42,082 bases of DNA from Streptosporangiaceae bacterium. GTDB lineage: Bacteria > Actinomycetota > Actinomycetes > Streptosporangiales > Streptosporangiaceae. A model generated the notes under the pieces. The model made no database searches, was not told the origin of the DNA, and was given only the letters and a program-made list of their open reading frames with translations. Of this stretch, positions 1-8,621 are shown piece by piece. Numbering within the stretch: the stretch's first letter is position 1; each line of letters begins with the position of its first letter. The stretch lies in assembly GCA_025964695.1 (NCBI GenBank), contig JAOPYK010000141.1, positions 1 through 42,082 on the forward strand, given 5' to 3'. The position numbers were made by a program, and so were the translations under genes.

Positions 1-205
1 CCGGCGCCGCGGGGGCGGCCGGGCGGGCGGACTTGCGGCCGTACAGCCAGGCGCCGGTCCGGGCGGCCAGCGGCCGCAGCAGCCGGCCGAGGCCGTTGAG
101 CAGCCACAGGAGGATCTGGCCGACCCCGGCCACGATCCGGCCGGACAGCCGAAAGGCATGATGGGCGAGGCCTTGGCCGAGTGGCGGGGTGTCGTTGCTG
201 GTCAC
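1..205 (-). CDS. Hypothetical protein, 3' part missing (window edge)
   Basis: An open frame enters the window on the minus strand from a GTG at 205. The 68 visible codons begin VTSNDTPPLGQGL. A hydrophobic stretch follows (about residues 24-38, IVAGVGQILLWLLNG), then an Arg- and Pro-rich stretch. This looks like the N-terminus of a small membrane-associated protein. An AGAAGG at 220-225 is a possible but distant ribosome binding site. I do not recognise the family, and the C-terminal part lies outside the window. An ATG slightly upstream (around 212) is in another frame and closes at once. Confidence 0.5.
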   Translation of the reverse strand, partial: MTSNDTPPLGQGLAHHAFRLSGRIVAGVGQILLWLLNGLGRLLRPLAARTGAWLYGRKSARPAAPAAP

Positions 206-641
206 AGATCCATCTTGACCCTTCTCGTCGGCTTCTCACCTCACCGTGGGGTGCGATGCCGGGCGGCGGTGTCCCCCTTGAGAACGACCTGCGTTCCCTC
301 CTCTCGGGGGACGCCCGGTGATCTGCGAGGACGTAACGTCGTAGCTGTGACGACGGTGGAGTGCCTCCGCGAGCGTTGCGGGGCCGTGGGCTGAGCCTAC
401 GTCCGCGCTGGGCAAGGGGGTCGGGAAGCACCCGCCCGTCACACCACCGACCCGTCCGGTTTGGGGACCGGACGGTCAGGTGCATGAGGAGACGTCCCTC
501 GCCGGTCCGGCCGGAGCCGTGTCTCTGCGGAGCACGTACCGGTCTCGCCTGGGCTGGGGCTGGACGACCGGATCGGTCGGCCGGCGAGGGAGGGCTTCAA
601 CGGCGCGGGTTTCAGGGGCGCGGGTTTCAGGGGCGCGGGTT
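206..641. other. Intergenic stretch without a supported gene
   Basis: No frame here has a family resemblance, and all open frames overlap one another. It holds an inverted repeat CGTCGT (337-342)/ACGACG (350-355), a 9-bp-stem hairpin (452-475), a small palindrome CGACCG-gat-CGGTCG (565-579), and the start of a 15-bp tandem repeat that runs into the MerR stop codon. The promoter of the leftward gene ending at 205 should lie in the left part, but I see no convincing -35/-10 pair. Confidence 0.5.
452..475. terminator. Perfect 9-bp hairpin, probable terminator
   Basis: CCGTCCGGT (452-460), loop TTGGGG, ACCGGACGG (467-475). It lies downstream of the leftward MerR gene and upstream of the leftward gene at 205. 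There is no T-run on either side, which is common for actinobacterial terminators, so a palindromic protein site cannot be excluded. Confidence 0.45.
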
Positions 642-644
642 TCA
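600..644 (-). repeat. 15-bp tandem repeat carrying in-frame stop codons
   Basis: Three 15-bp units (plus strand GGGGCGCGGGTTTCA, first copy with one or two differences) start at the MerR stop codon. Read on the minus strand in the MerR frame each unit is TGA AAC CCG CGC CCC. The stop codon is therefore repeated in frame, and another in-frame TGA follows. The unit appears to have grown out of the 3' end of the gene. Confidence 0.85.
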
Positions 645-1025
645 ACGGCGCCGCAGCAGGCGCAGCGCCTTCTCCTTTTCGAAGTCCAGCGCCCGCGTGG
701 GTGGCGCGGACAGCCGCCCGATGCGTTCCCCCAGCTCCTGGACGCGCATGCGTACCTCCGGCTCGGCCAGCACCCGCAGCCCGAAGGCCAGTTCCCCGGG
801 ACTGATGTCGTACTTCTTCTCCAGCGCGAGTGCCAGCGCGACCGCGCGCAACTCCGCCTCACCGAATCGGCGGTGGCCGCCATGGTCGTTCCCGCTCTCG
901 GCCGGAAGCCCTCCCGCGCGTTCCCGGGTCGGTGGCAGCAGCCCCAGCGCCTCGCGGTAGCGGAGCATTCGAGGCGAGGTGCCGAGCCGCCGCGCGGCCT
1001 CCGTGATGCGCATGACCTCAAGCAT
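642..1025 (-). CDS. MerR family transcriptional regulator
   Basis: 127 residues. The N-terminus MRITEAARRLGTSPRMLRYREALGLL is the MerR winged helix-turn-helix (about 5-40), and a helical dimerisation segment follows (about 60-110). There is no Cys-rich metal site or long effector domain, so the inducer cannot be named. The usual second basic segment carries an unusual Gly/His-rich insertion (about 36-52). The start may be the ATG at 1025 or the one at 1013. No ribosome binding site fits well. A TTAGGT about 7 bases before 1025 would suit a leaderless message. An AT-rich imperfect repeat TAACA (1036-1040)/TGTCA (1047-1051) beside the start is an autoregulatory site candidate. It is divergent from ahcY. 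Confidence 0.85.
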   Translation of the reverse strand: MLEVMRITEAARRLGTSPRMLRYREALGLLPPTRERAGGLPAESGNDHGGHRRFGEAELRAVALALALEKKYDISPGELAFGLRVLAEPEVRMRVQELGERIGRLSAPPTRALDFEKEKALRLLRRR

Positions 1026-1230
1026 GGGGCAAACCTAACAAATAAATGTCAGAAATACCCATCCGGCCGTGCACTGGGGTCATCCACCCACCTAGACTCG
1101 CTGACGAAGCCTCGTCGAATCCGCCGCTCGTGCCTCCAGGCGCCGATCGCGGCAGGGCGTTCGGCGCGGCCGGGACGGACCGACGGCGCGGCAGCAGGCC
1201 GCACGATATGGACCTCAGGAGCTACGAACC
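1026..1230. promoter_or_regulatory. Divergent merR/ahcY regulatory region
   Basis: For ahcY a TAGACT (1093-1098) is a plausible -10 with only a weak -35 (TGCACT, 1070-1075). The ahcY ribosome binding site is AGGAG at 1217-1221, nine bases before ATG 1231. The leader implied by this promoter would be about 125 bases. I looked for the conserved SAH-riboswitch core in it and did not find it. Confidence 0.35.
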
Positions 1231-2661
<1,431 letters not shown>

Positions 2662-2689
2662 TCGATAGTCGGGGCGCTCGCTGACAGGT

Positions 2690-2732
2690 GGCGAGTCCGG
2701 CACCGGGGCCAAGTCCCGGTGCAGGGCTCGCC
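2690..2732 (+). terminator. Two-tier hairpin between the two SAHH genes
   Basis: Inner stem GCACCGGG (2700-2707)/CCCGGTGC (2715-2722) with a 7-base loop, and outer stem GGCGAG (2690-2695)/CTCGCC (2727-2732) across a small internal loop. No T-run follows. It could terminate ahcY or act as an attenuator or structured leader for the second gene, whose ATG is 47 bases further on. Confidence 0.5.
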
Positions 2733-2779
2733 ACGATCGGGTTCGGGGGCTTTCAGGGGGCCTTCTGGGAGGCACGGGG

Positions 2780-4036
2780 ATGAGTGACATCGCGGACGCC
2801 TCACTGGCGTACGGCGGGGTGAAGCGGATCGAGTGGGCGGACCGGGGGATGCCGGTGCTGCGGCAGATCAGGGAGCGCTTCGCCACCGACCTTCCGCTGA
2901 GCGGGTTCAAGATCGCCGCATGCATGCACGTGACGACCGAGACGGCGAACCTCATCCGCGCCCTGCAGGCGGGCGGCGCCACTGTGGCACTGGCGGCCTC
3001 CAACCCGCTGTCCACCCAGGACGACACCGCGGCCGCCCTCGTGCACGAATACGGCGCCACCGTCTTCGCCCGATCCGGCATCGACCGCGAAGGCTACTAC
3101 CGGCACATCCAGCAGGCCCTGGCGATCGAGCCGGACCTGGTCCTGGACGACGGCTGCGACCTGGTCAACATCCTGCACACCGAGCGCGTCGACCTGGTCG
3201 GCGGGGTCAAGGCCGGCTGCGAGGAGACGACGACCGGGGTCATCCGGCTGCATCAGATGGCCCGCGAGGGCGCCCTGAAGTTCCCCATGATCGCGGTCAA
3301 CGACACCGACACCAAGCACATGTTCGACAACCGCTACGGCACCGGCCAGTCCACGCTGGACGGCATCATCCGGGCCACCAACCTGCTGCTGGCGGGCAAG
3401 ACGATCGTCATCGCCGGCTTCGGCTACTGCGGCCGGGGCCTGGCAGAGCGGGCTCGGGGGCTGGGCGCCCGGGTGATCGTCACCGAGATCGATCCGGTCA
3501 AGGCCCTGGACGCGCTGCTCCAGGGCTTCTCGGTGCTGCCGATGGCGCAGGCCGCCGAGCGGGGAGACGTGTTCATCACCGTCACCGGCAACCGTGACGT
3601 CATCACCGATGACCACTTCGCCCGGATGAAGGACGGCGCGATCCTTGCCAACTCCGGTCACTTCGACGTGGAGATCGACGTGCGGGGGCTGCAGGGGCTG
3701 GCCGTCGAGGTGCATCGCGGCGTACGGCCCTTCGCCGACGAGTACGTGCTGGCCGATGGCCGCCGCCTGGTGCTGCTGGCCGAGGGCCGGCTGGTCAACC
3801 TGGCCGCCGCCGAAGGCCATCCGGCGGCCGTCATGGACATGTCCTTCGCCGACCAGGCGCTCACCTGCGCGTGGCTCGCGACGGCGTACGACACCCTCGT
3901 CCCCGGTGTGTACGACGTTCCGGCCGACATCGACGGTGAGGTCGCGCGGCTGAAGCTGGCCTCAATGGCCGTCGAGATCGACGCCCTCACCGCGGACCAG
4001 GAGGACTACCTCTCCTCCTGGCGGCACGGTTCCTGA
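2780..4036 (+). CDS. Second S-adenosylhomocysteine hydrolase-family protein, archaeal/Thermotoga-like short form
   Basis: 418 residues. The SAHH fold is clear: HVTTET (50-55), LDDGCD (122-127), CEETTTG (147-153), Lys179 and Asp183 in [15 protein letters not shown] (213-220), [10 protein letters not shown] with His294. It differs from the upstream ahcY in ways typical of archaeal and Thermotoga enzymes. The long-form insert is missing. The sequence after FDN is RYGTGQST, so the conserved Cys is Thr188. The C-terminus SSWRHGS lacks the Lys/Tyr tail. Some relatives of this short form in methanogens act on S-inosylhomocysteine, so the substrate here is open (inference). GGGAGG at 2767-2772 supports the start. 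The next gene begins four bases after the stop, suggesting co-translation. Confidence 0.9.
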   Translation: MSDIADASLAYGGVKRIEWADRGMPVLRQIRERFATDLPLSGFKIAACMHVTTETANLIRALQAGGATVALAASNPLSTQDDTAAALVHEYGATVFARSGIDREGYYRHIQQALAIEPDLVLDDGCDLVNILHTERVDLVGGVKAGCEETTTGVIRLHQMAREGALKFPMIAVNDTDTKHMFDNRYGTGQSTLDGIIRATNLLLAGKTIVIAGFGYCGRGLAERARGLGARVIVTEIDPVKALDALLQGFSVLPMAQAAERGDVFITVTGNRDVITDDHFARMKDGAILANSGHFDVEIDVRGLQGLAVEVHRGVRPFADEYVLADGRRLVLLAEGRLVNLAAAEGHPAAVMDMSFADQALTCAWLATAYDTLVPGVYDVPADIDGEVARLKLASMAVEIDALTADQEDYLSSWRHGS

Positions 4037-4040
4037 GCCG

Positions 4041-4643
4041 GTGCCACGCGGGACGTACGTCCATCTCGGCGACGGAGCGGAAGAGCGGTTCCAGTGCGCC
4101 CCCGGCCCCGCCGGCTGGCGGTACGTATCCGATCGCCCGGAGGGCCCGCACACCGACCTCACCGTGGACAGCCGCTGGTGCCCCGTCAGGGTGGAGCTGC
4201 GCACCCGGGACTGGCTGGTCCGGGGCGGGCTGACCGGCCCGGAGCTGCTGTGGCTCCGTTCACCCGCCGGGTCCGGGGCGGCGCCGCTGGACTCGCCCGG
4301 CACCACCGAGCACTCCGCGCGGGCGACCGGCTTCCTCGGCGACTCCCCGGCGTTCCTGGTGGCCGTGGCCCGGTCCCTCCGGCTGGAGCCGGGCGCGCAG
4401 GCGGAGGTACGGCTCGTACAGGTGACCGGTCCGCAGCTGGCGGCGCTCACGGTCACGCAGCGGTGGCGGCTGGCCGAGACGACCAGGCACGACACGGACC
4501 TCGGACCGTTGCCGGTCGAGCGCTATGAGGTCGCCGACCTGGCCACCGGCGAGATCCTCACCGTCCATCTGGCCGGCGACGTGATCCTCGTGGCCCCGGG
4601 CATCGAGCTCGCCGACCTCGAGACCCCGCCCACTCTGGGCTGA
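4041..4643 (+). CDS. Hypothetical protein, probably co-transcribed with the second SAHH
   Basis: 200 residues from a GTG four bases after the preceding stop. No separate ribosome binding site is visible, so translation is probably coupled. The sequence is rich in predicted beta strands (for example WCPVRVELRTRDWLVRGG and EVRLVQVTG), with no signal peptide, membrane segment or recognisable catalytic motif. I do not recognise the family. Tight linkage to the archaeal-type SAHH makes a role in the same methyl-cycle side branch possible, but nothing in the sequence proves it. Confidence 0.75.
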   Translation: MPRGTYVHLGDGAEERFQCAPGPAGWRYVSDRPEGPHTDLTVDSRWCPVRVELRTRDWLVRGGLTGPELLWLRSPAGSGAAPLDSPGTTEHSARATGFLGDSPAFLVAVARSLRLEPGAQAEVRLVQVTGPQLAALTVTQRWRLAETTRHDTDLGPLPVERYEVADLATGEILTVHLAGDVILVAPGIELADLETPPTLG

Positions 4644-4916
4644 TCCCTGCCCGCCCGCTTCGGGTGATGGCCGGGGAATTTCGGGTGATGGCCGGGGGTG
4701 AGGCCGCTGCACGACCACGCGGGGCGCACCATCGTGGCCGTGCAGCGGGGCTTCGGGGGGAGACGCCGAGTGAGTGGGCCGAGCCGGTACGGAGGTGGGG
4801 CGCGCGGCATCTCCCGAGCAAACACCGATCAAACATGAAAGTCGCTCGGATATTAAGGCGTGCGCCGTGTCGCTGGGAAGCCCCGGCCCGGGCCGTCGCG
4901 GCCGGCCGGCTCCGGA
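4644..4916. other. Convergent intergenic spacer with a short direct repeat
   Basis: Between two converging genes. An 18-base direct repeat TTCGGGTGATGGCCGGGG occurs at 4659-4676 and 4680-4697 (21-base period). A relatively AT-rich patch lies at about 4818-4858. No clear terminator hairpin and no supported small gene. Confidence 0.5.
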
Positions 4917-5918
4917 TCAGTGGCCGGGAGGACGCGCGGGAGGCTGATGCGGTGGCCGAGGCGCGAGCACCTGCTCGTAAGGGCCCCGACCGTACTGCGC
5001 AGGCGGCAGGAACCGGGGCTGCCCGGGGCCGGGCGGGCTGAACGGCGGCGGCGCGGGGGGTCCGGCCACCGGCGGTGGCTGCGGGGCGGGACCCGTGACG
5101 GCCATCGCCGGGACCGGCTGCGGGCCGTACGCCGCGACGCCACCCCAGGCGAGCGGGTGCCGGCGCCCCCGGCGCTGAGCCAGCCGCCATTCCTCCCGCT
5201 GCCGGCGCTCGGCCAGTACGGCCGACAGCAGGATCTCGGGGCGTACGCCGGGGGGCGGCGGCGGGCTCACCCGTGCCACGACCTGGTCCACCAGGCGCTG
5301 CCCCATGGCGTCCCGGACCTCCGGCAGCAATTCCCAGAACCGCAGCAGATACTGCCGTGAGGTGAGCGCCAGCCCGTCGGACACCTGGGACAGCTCGAGC
5401 GAACGGGCCCAGCCGGCCAGCTGTGGCGGCATCACCGCCACCGGCCCCAGCAGCGCCGAAGCGGGCACCCGGTCCTGGATGACGATCGTGCCCGCGAACA
5501 GATCACCGAGCCGCTTGCCCTGGCGGTTGAACAGCGACGCGATGAGCGCCGGGGACCCGAAGAGCGCCCAGATCTCCAGCACCGCCGACAGTGCGCGGAC
5601 CAGCGCCTGGCGGAACCGGATGGGCCCGCCGTCGTCGCTCACCACCCGCAGGCCGAGGGCCATCTTGCCCAGCGTGCGGCCCCGGCTGAGCGTCTCGCAC
5701 GCCGTCGGGTAGCCGACCAGGACCGCCACCGTGCCCAGCACCCCGAAGCCGACCCCCCACGCCTCGTCCAGGGCCATGGTCATGGCGGCCAGGATGCTCG
5801 CGAAGTACAGCAGCGCGTACTGGAAGAGGACGTCGAGCAAGAGGGCGATGCCCCGGCTGGGCAGGCGTGCCACCCGGAGGTCGAGGGCTACGGCCTCACC
5901 GGTGACGAGTTCGGCCAC
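4917..5918 (-). CDS. RDD family membrane protein with Pro-rich C-terminus
   Basis: 333 residues from a GTG at 5918 preceded by AGGAG. The N-terminal third is an RDD domain. The name-giving Arg and Asp occur around LPSRGIALLLDVLFQ, and two to three hydrophobic helices follow (ALLYFASILAAMTMAL, GFGVLGTVAVLVGYP), then RTLGKMALGLRVV and a final helix near LEIWALFGSPALIASL. GKRLGDLFAGTIVI closes the domain. A cytosolic helical region follows, and the last 80 residues are Pro/Gly/Tyr-rich low complexity. Function of RDD proteins is poorly defined (transport or membrane organisation). It is divergent from the SpoIIM-like gene, a pairing often found near the MoxR cluster in actinomycetes. A much longer upstream-extended frame exists but is antisense to spoIIM. 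Confidence 0.88.
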   Translation of the reverse strand: MAELVTGEAVALDLRVARLPSRGIALLLDVLFQYALLYFASILAAMTMALDEAWGVGFGVLGTVAVLVGYPTACETLSRGRTLGKMALGLRVVSDDGGPIRFRQALVRALSAVLEIWALFGSPALIASLFNRQGKRLGDLFAGTIVIQDRVPASALLGPVAVMPPQLAGWARSLELSQVSDGLALTSRQYLLRFWELLPEVRDAMGQRLVDQVVARVSPPPPPGVRPEILLSAVLAERRQREEWRLAQRRGRRHPLAWGGVAAYGPQPVPAMAVTGPAPQPPPVAGPPAPPPFSPPGPGQPRFLPPAQYGRGPYEQVLAPRPPHQPPARPPGH

Positions 5919-5998
5919 GGCTCTCCTGCTCTCTGGCGGCCCGGATGGGCCTGCGGTCGGTGCGGGCTTTCTGTGGTCCTGATTCTGTACGCTCCAGT

Positions 5999-6029
5999 TT
6001 GCCGGGTCGGTGGCCAGGAGCGCTAATCT
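5999..6029 (+). promoter_or_regulatory. Possible leaderless promoter for the SpoIIM-like gene
   Basis: TTGCCG (5999-6004) and TAATCT (6024-6029) with a long 19-base spacer. The start point would fall on or beside GTG 6036. The GTG has no properly spaced Shine-Dalgarno sequence (AGGAG at 6016-6020 is 15 bases away), which fits a leaderless transcript. Confidence 0.35.
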
Positions 6030-6035
6030 CAGGCG

Positions 6036-7031
6036 GTGGACGTCGATGCCTTCGTGGCCGCACATCACACCGAATGGTCCCGGCTGGAACGGCTCATCAA
6101 CCGTAGCCGGAAGCTGACCGGTGCCGAGGTCGACGAGCTGATCGAGCTGTACCAACGTACGGCCACCCATCTGTCCGTGGTGCGCTCGAGCTCGCCGGAC
6201 CCGGTGCTCGTCGGCCGGCTGTCGTCGCTGGTCGCCCGTGCCCGGGCGGCGGTCACCGGCGCGCAGGCCCCGCTGTGGCGCGACTCCACCCGGTTCATCA
6301 CGGTGACCTTCCCGGCCGCCGCCTACCGGATGCGCTGGTGGTGGCTGGGCAACGCCGCCGCGTCGATCGCGGTGGCGACGATCATCGCCATCTGGGTCGT
6401 GCGCAACCCCGGCGTCCAGGCGTCGATCGGTGCCCCCAGCGAGATCCGCAGGCTCGTCGACCACGACTTCGCGAACTACTACACCGAGCACGACGCGGCG
6501 GCGTTCGCGTTCCAGGTCTGGGTCAACAACTTCTGGGTCTCCGCGCTGGCCCTGATCGGGGGGATCACGCTCGGCATCTTCACCCTGTTCGCGCTCTGGC
6601 AGAACACCTTGAACCTCGGCGTGACCGCCGGGCTGATGTTCGCCTACGGCAAGGGCGACATCTTCTTCGGCTTGATCTTGCCGCACGGTCTGCTCGAACT
6701 GAGCGCGGTCTTCCTGGCCTGCGGAACCGGGCTGAAACTCGGCTGGACGATCATCGATCCCGGTGGCCGGCCCCGCAGCCGGGCCCTTGCCGAGGAGGGC
6801 CGGGCACTGGTGAGCATCGCCATCGGGCTGGTCGGAGTGCTGCTGATCTCCGGCGCCATCGAAGGCTTCGTCACCGGCTATGTCAGCATCACCTGGCTGC
6901 GCATCGGCATCGGGGTCGTCGCCGAGGCGGCCTTCCTCACCTACGTGTTCGTCCTGGGCCGCCGAGCCGTGAAACGGGGCGAGAGCGCCGACGACGGAAT
7001 CACCCCCGATGTCGCCCCCATCGCCGCCTGA
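6036..7031 (+). CDS. Stage II sporulation protein M (SpoIIM/DUF95) family membrane protein
   Basis: 331 residues. A soluble helical N-terminus (about 1-95; MDVDAFVAAHHTEWSRLERL, LYQRTATHLSVVR) is followed by five or more hydrophobic helices: about 110-125, 170-195 (FWVSALALIGGITLGIFTLF), 205-235, and two near the end (ALVSIAIGLVGVLLISGAIEG, IGIGVVAEAAFLTYVFVLG). This is the usual architecture of actinobacterial SpoIIM-like proteins, named after the Bacillus engulfment protein. Here the role in sporulation or envelope remodelling is inference. It is divergent from the RDD gene. The start is a GTG without a good ribosome binding site. Confidence 0.9.
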   Translation: MDVDAFVAAHHTEWSRLERLINRSRKLTGAEVDELIELYQRTATHLSVVRSSSPDPVLVGRLSSLVARARAAVTGAQAPLWRDSTRFITVTFPAAAYRMRWWWLGNAAASIAVATIIAIWVVRNPGVQASIGAPSEIRRLVDHDFANYYTEHDAAAFAFQVWVNNFWVSALALIGGITLGIFTLFALWQNTLNLGVTAGLMFAYGKGDIFFGLILPHGLLELSAVFLACGTGLKLGWTIIDPGGRPRSRALAEEGRALVSIAIGLVGVLLISGAIEGFVTGYVSITWLRIGIGVVAEAAFLTYVFVLGRRAVKRGESADDGITPDVAPIAA

Positions 7032-7077
7032 CGTCCCGGTTTCCCGGACCAACGTGCACGGTGGTAGAGGTGAACCG

Positions 7078-7108
7078 GCTGTGTCGATCCAGACAAACTG
7101 GACGCAGC
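7078..7108. terminator. Interrupted hairpin between convergent genes
   Basis: GCTGTG (7078-7083) pairs with CGCAGC (7103-7108) including one wobble, and TCCAG (7088-7092) pairs with CTGGA (7098-7102) around loop ACAAA. A four-base bulge separates the two stems. It lies between the spoIIM and tetR 3' ends. No T-run. Confidence 0.3.
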
Positions 7109-7196
7109 TCTCCGGTTATCCGTTTACCCGTTAATGCCTGAGTCTCCTGCGCTCAGCCACCCTTCCTGCCCGGCGAACTCCCGGCGCCGTGCAGTC

Positions 7197-7886
7197 TCAG
7201 GTCGGAGGGCAGGGGGGTGGGCAGACGCCCTTGTTTTGCGCGATGCGGCGCATGGCACGCTCCGCTTGGGGGAGAGTCAGTGCCGCGGGCAGGGGGCCAG
7301 GGTCACTGGCGCGGAAGGCTTCGAGCATGAGGGCGACGAGGCGCCGCCACGCATGAGGGGCATCCCGGCTGGTCGCCTGCACCACGCCGGCGTTGGCGAA
7401 GAACAGAAGCAGCAGGTCTTCCGGGACGAAGTCGTCGCGCAGCACCCCCGTGTCCTGGGCCCGGCGGACCAGGCCGGCGAAGGCGTCCCCGGCGCGGTCG
7501 CGCTGCGCCTGGGCCTCGCCGCAACTCAGGCTGAGCGTGATCAGGTCGGTGAAGCCGCGATCGGCGGCCTGCAGCGCGCACATGTGCTCGATGAAGCCGC
7601 GGAAGCCGGTCCAGGGGTCCGGGGACCGCGAGGCACGTTCCGCCGCATCGGCGTACTCGGCCAGTTTGTCGGCGAAGGCCGCCGCGACCAGTTCCTCCCG
7701 GTTGGGGAACCGCCTGTAGAGGGTGGCGATGCCGACACCGGCACGCTCGGCGATCTCGTCCAGTGGTACCTCCAGGCCCCGCTCGGCGAAGGCCTCCTTG
7801 GCGGCATCCAGGATCTGCCGCCGGTTGCGCACGGCGTCGGCTCGCAGCGGCCGGTCGGCGGTGACGACGTTCGCAGGATCCACCAT
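7197..7886 (-). CDS. TetR family transcriptional regulator
   Basis: 229 residues. The N-terminal DNA-binding domain is unmistakable: RRQILDAAKEAFAERG, then the helix-turn-helix IAERAGVGIATLYRRFPNRE (about 20-70). The all-helical ligand domain (about 80-200) resembles the group often named after the C-terminal domain of SCO-type TetR repressors and shows no ligand-defining motif. The C-terminus is Cys/Pro-rich (GVCPPPCPPT). It is divergent from a membrane protein/hemerythrin-like pair, which it probably controls together with itself; two candidate operators are described separately. Confidence 0.92.
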   Translation of the reverse strand: MVDPANVVTADRPLRADAVRNRRQILDAAKEAFAERGLEVPLDEIAERAGVGIATLYRRFPNREELVAAAFADKLAEYADAAERASRSPDPWTGFRGFIEHMCALQAADRGFTDLITLSLSCGEAQAQRDRAGDAFAGLVRRAQDTGVLRDDFVPEDLLLLFFANAGVVQATSRDAPHAWRRLVALMLEAFRASDPGPLPAALTLPQAERAMRRIAQNKGVCPPPCPPT

Positions 7887-7890
7887 GCCC

Positions 7891-7913
7891 CGATTCTAGC
7901 TTATCTGGAATCG
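7891..7913. promoter_or_regulatory. Inverted repeat next to the tetR start, candidate autoregulatory operator
   Basis: CGATTC (7891-7896) and GAATCG (7908-7913) with an 11-base AT-rich spacer, four bases upstream of the TetR start codon on its minus strand. The position would block tetR transcription or translation. Confidence 0.4.
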
Positions 7914-8055
7914 AACCTCCGCCTGTTGATGCCAAACTCCGTCGGAGGATTACGCGGGCGGCCCCTTTTCGTACGGACCGCTCACGCTGCCCTCATCCTG
8001 GATTTCCCGGCTGACGTGGTGATGACCGGCGAGGCCGCTGTGACGTAGGCAACCG

Positions 8056-8088
8056 TAGACGCTCCTCCGTTTGTGATTTATAGTCACA
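8056..8088 (+). promoter_or_regulatory. Promoter with overlapping palindromic operator for the membrane protein/hemerythrin-like pair
   Basis: TAGACG (8056-8061), 17-base spacer, TATAGT (8079-8084): a good sigma70-type promoter. Overlapping the -10 is TGTGA (8072-8076)-N7-TCACA (8084-8088). Flanks extend the symmetry imperfectly (CCTCCgTTT on the left against AAATGGAGG on the right). A repressor here would cover the -10. The divergent TetR is the obvious candidate; a Crp/Fnr-type factor is an alternative because of the TGTGA/TCACA halves, though their usual spacer is six. Confidence 0.6.
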
Positions 8089-8141
8089 CTAAATGGAGGA
8101 CGTTCTCCGTTCTGCCGAGCGGATGAAAGGAGACGGTGGTC

Positions 8142-8621
8142 GTGGCGACTCTCGTGTACGAGCGAAGCACCGACCGCCCCGCCCACTGGCGCGTCGCCGA
8201 CGGGCCCGATAGTGGCCCGGGCGGAAACGGCACCGGCCGGCGGGTGGTCCAGGCCTGGGCGGCCCCGCTGTTCGGTCTCGGAGGTACCGGGTTGGCGGTG
8301 TGGACGGGCTACCTCGCCATGAGTCTGCCCCCGCAATCCGTCAGCCCCCACTACAACGTCGCCTGGGCCGGGTTCGACGCTCTGCTGGCCTGCCTCGTGC
8401 TGACCACCGCCTGGCTCGCCCACCGGCGCAGCTCCCTGGTCGCCTCCACCGCAGCGGCGACCGCCGCGCTGTTGCTCGCGGACGCATGGTTCGACATCAC
8501 CACGGCAGCTCCGGGCCGACCGCTGCTCGCCGCGGCCCTGCTCGCCACCTTCATCGAACTGCCCGCGGCGGCCCTTGCACTTCAAGTCCATCGAACGGCC
8601 TCCAAAAGGAGATCACCATGA
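8142..8621 (+). CDS. Small integral membrane protein
   Basis: 159 residues. A hydrophilic Gly-rich N-terminus (about 1-35) is followed by four hydrophobic segments: PLFGLGGTGLAVWTGYLAM, FDALLACLVLTTAWLA, LVASTAAATAALLLADAWF and LLAAALLATFIELPAAALAL. The C-terminus is basic. I do not recognise a functional family. AAAGGAG at 8126-8132 fits GTG 8142 (nine bases) better than the in-frame GTG at 8136 (three bases). The stop overlaps the ATG of the next gene, so the two are translationally coupled and probably one functional unit under the divergent TetR. Confidence 0.78.
   Translation: MATLVYERSTDRPAHWRVADGPDSGPGGNGTGRRVVQAWAAPLFGLGGTGLAVWTGYLAMSLPPQSVSPHYNVAWAGFDALLACLVLTTAWLAHRRSSLVASTAAATAALLLADAWFDITTAAPGRPLLAAALLATFIELPAAALALQVHRTASKRRSP

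Noticed and set aside
1099-1230. SAH riboswitch in the ahcY leader
   Set aside because: The leader is GC-rich and foldable, but the conserved SAH aptamer core could not be found by eye.
5999-6004. Typical 17-base-spaced promoter for spoIIM
   Set aside because: The spacer to TAATCT is 19 bases; kept only as a low-confidence leaderless promoter.
4917-7052. A 711-codon minus-strand frame covering both the RDD and SpoIIM regions
   Set aside because: Only the last 333 codons have RDD character and a good GTG with AGGAG; the rest is the antisense shadow of the SpoIIM-like gene.
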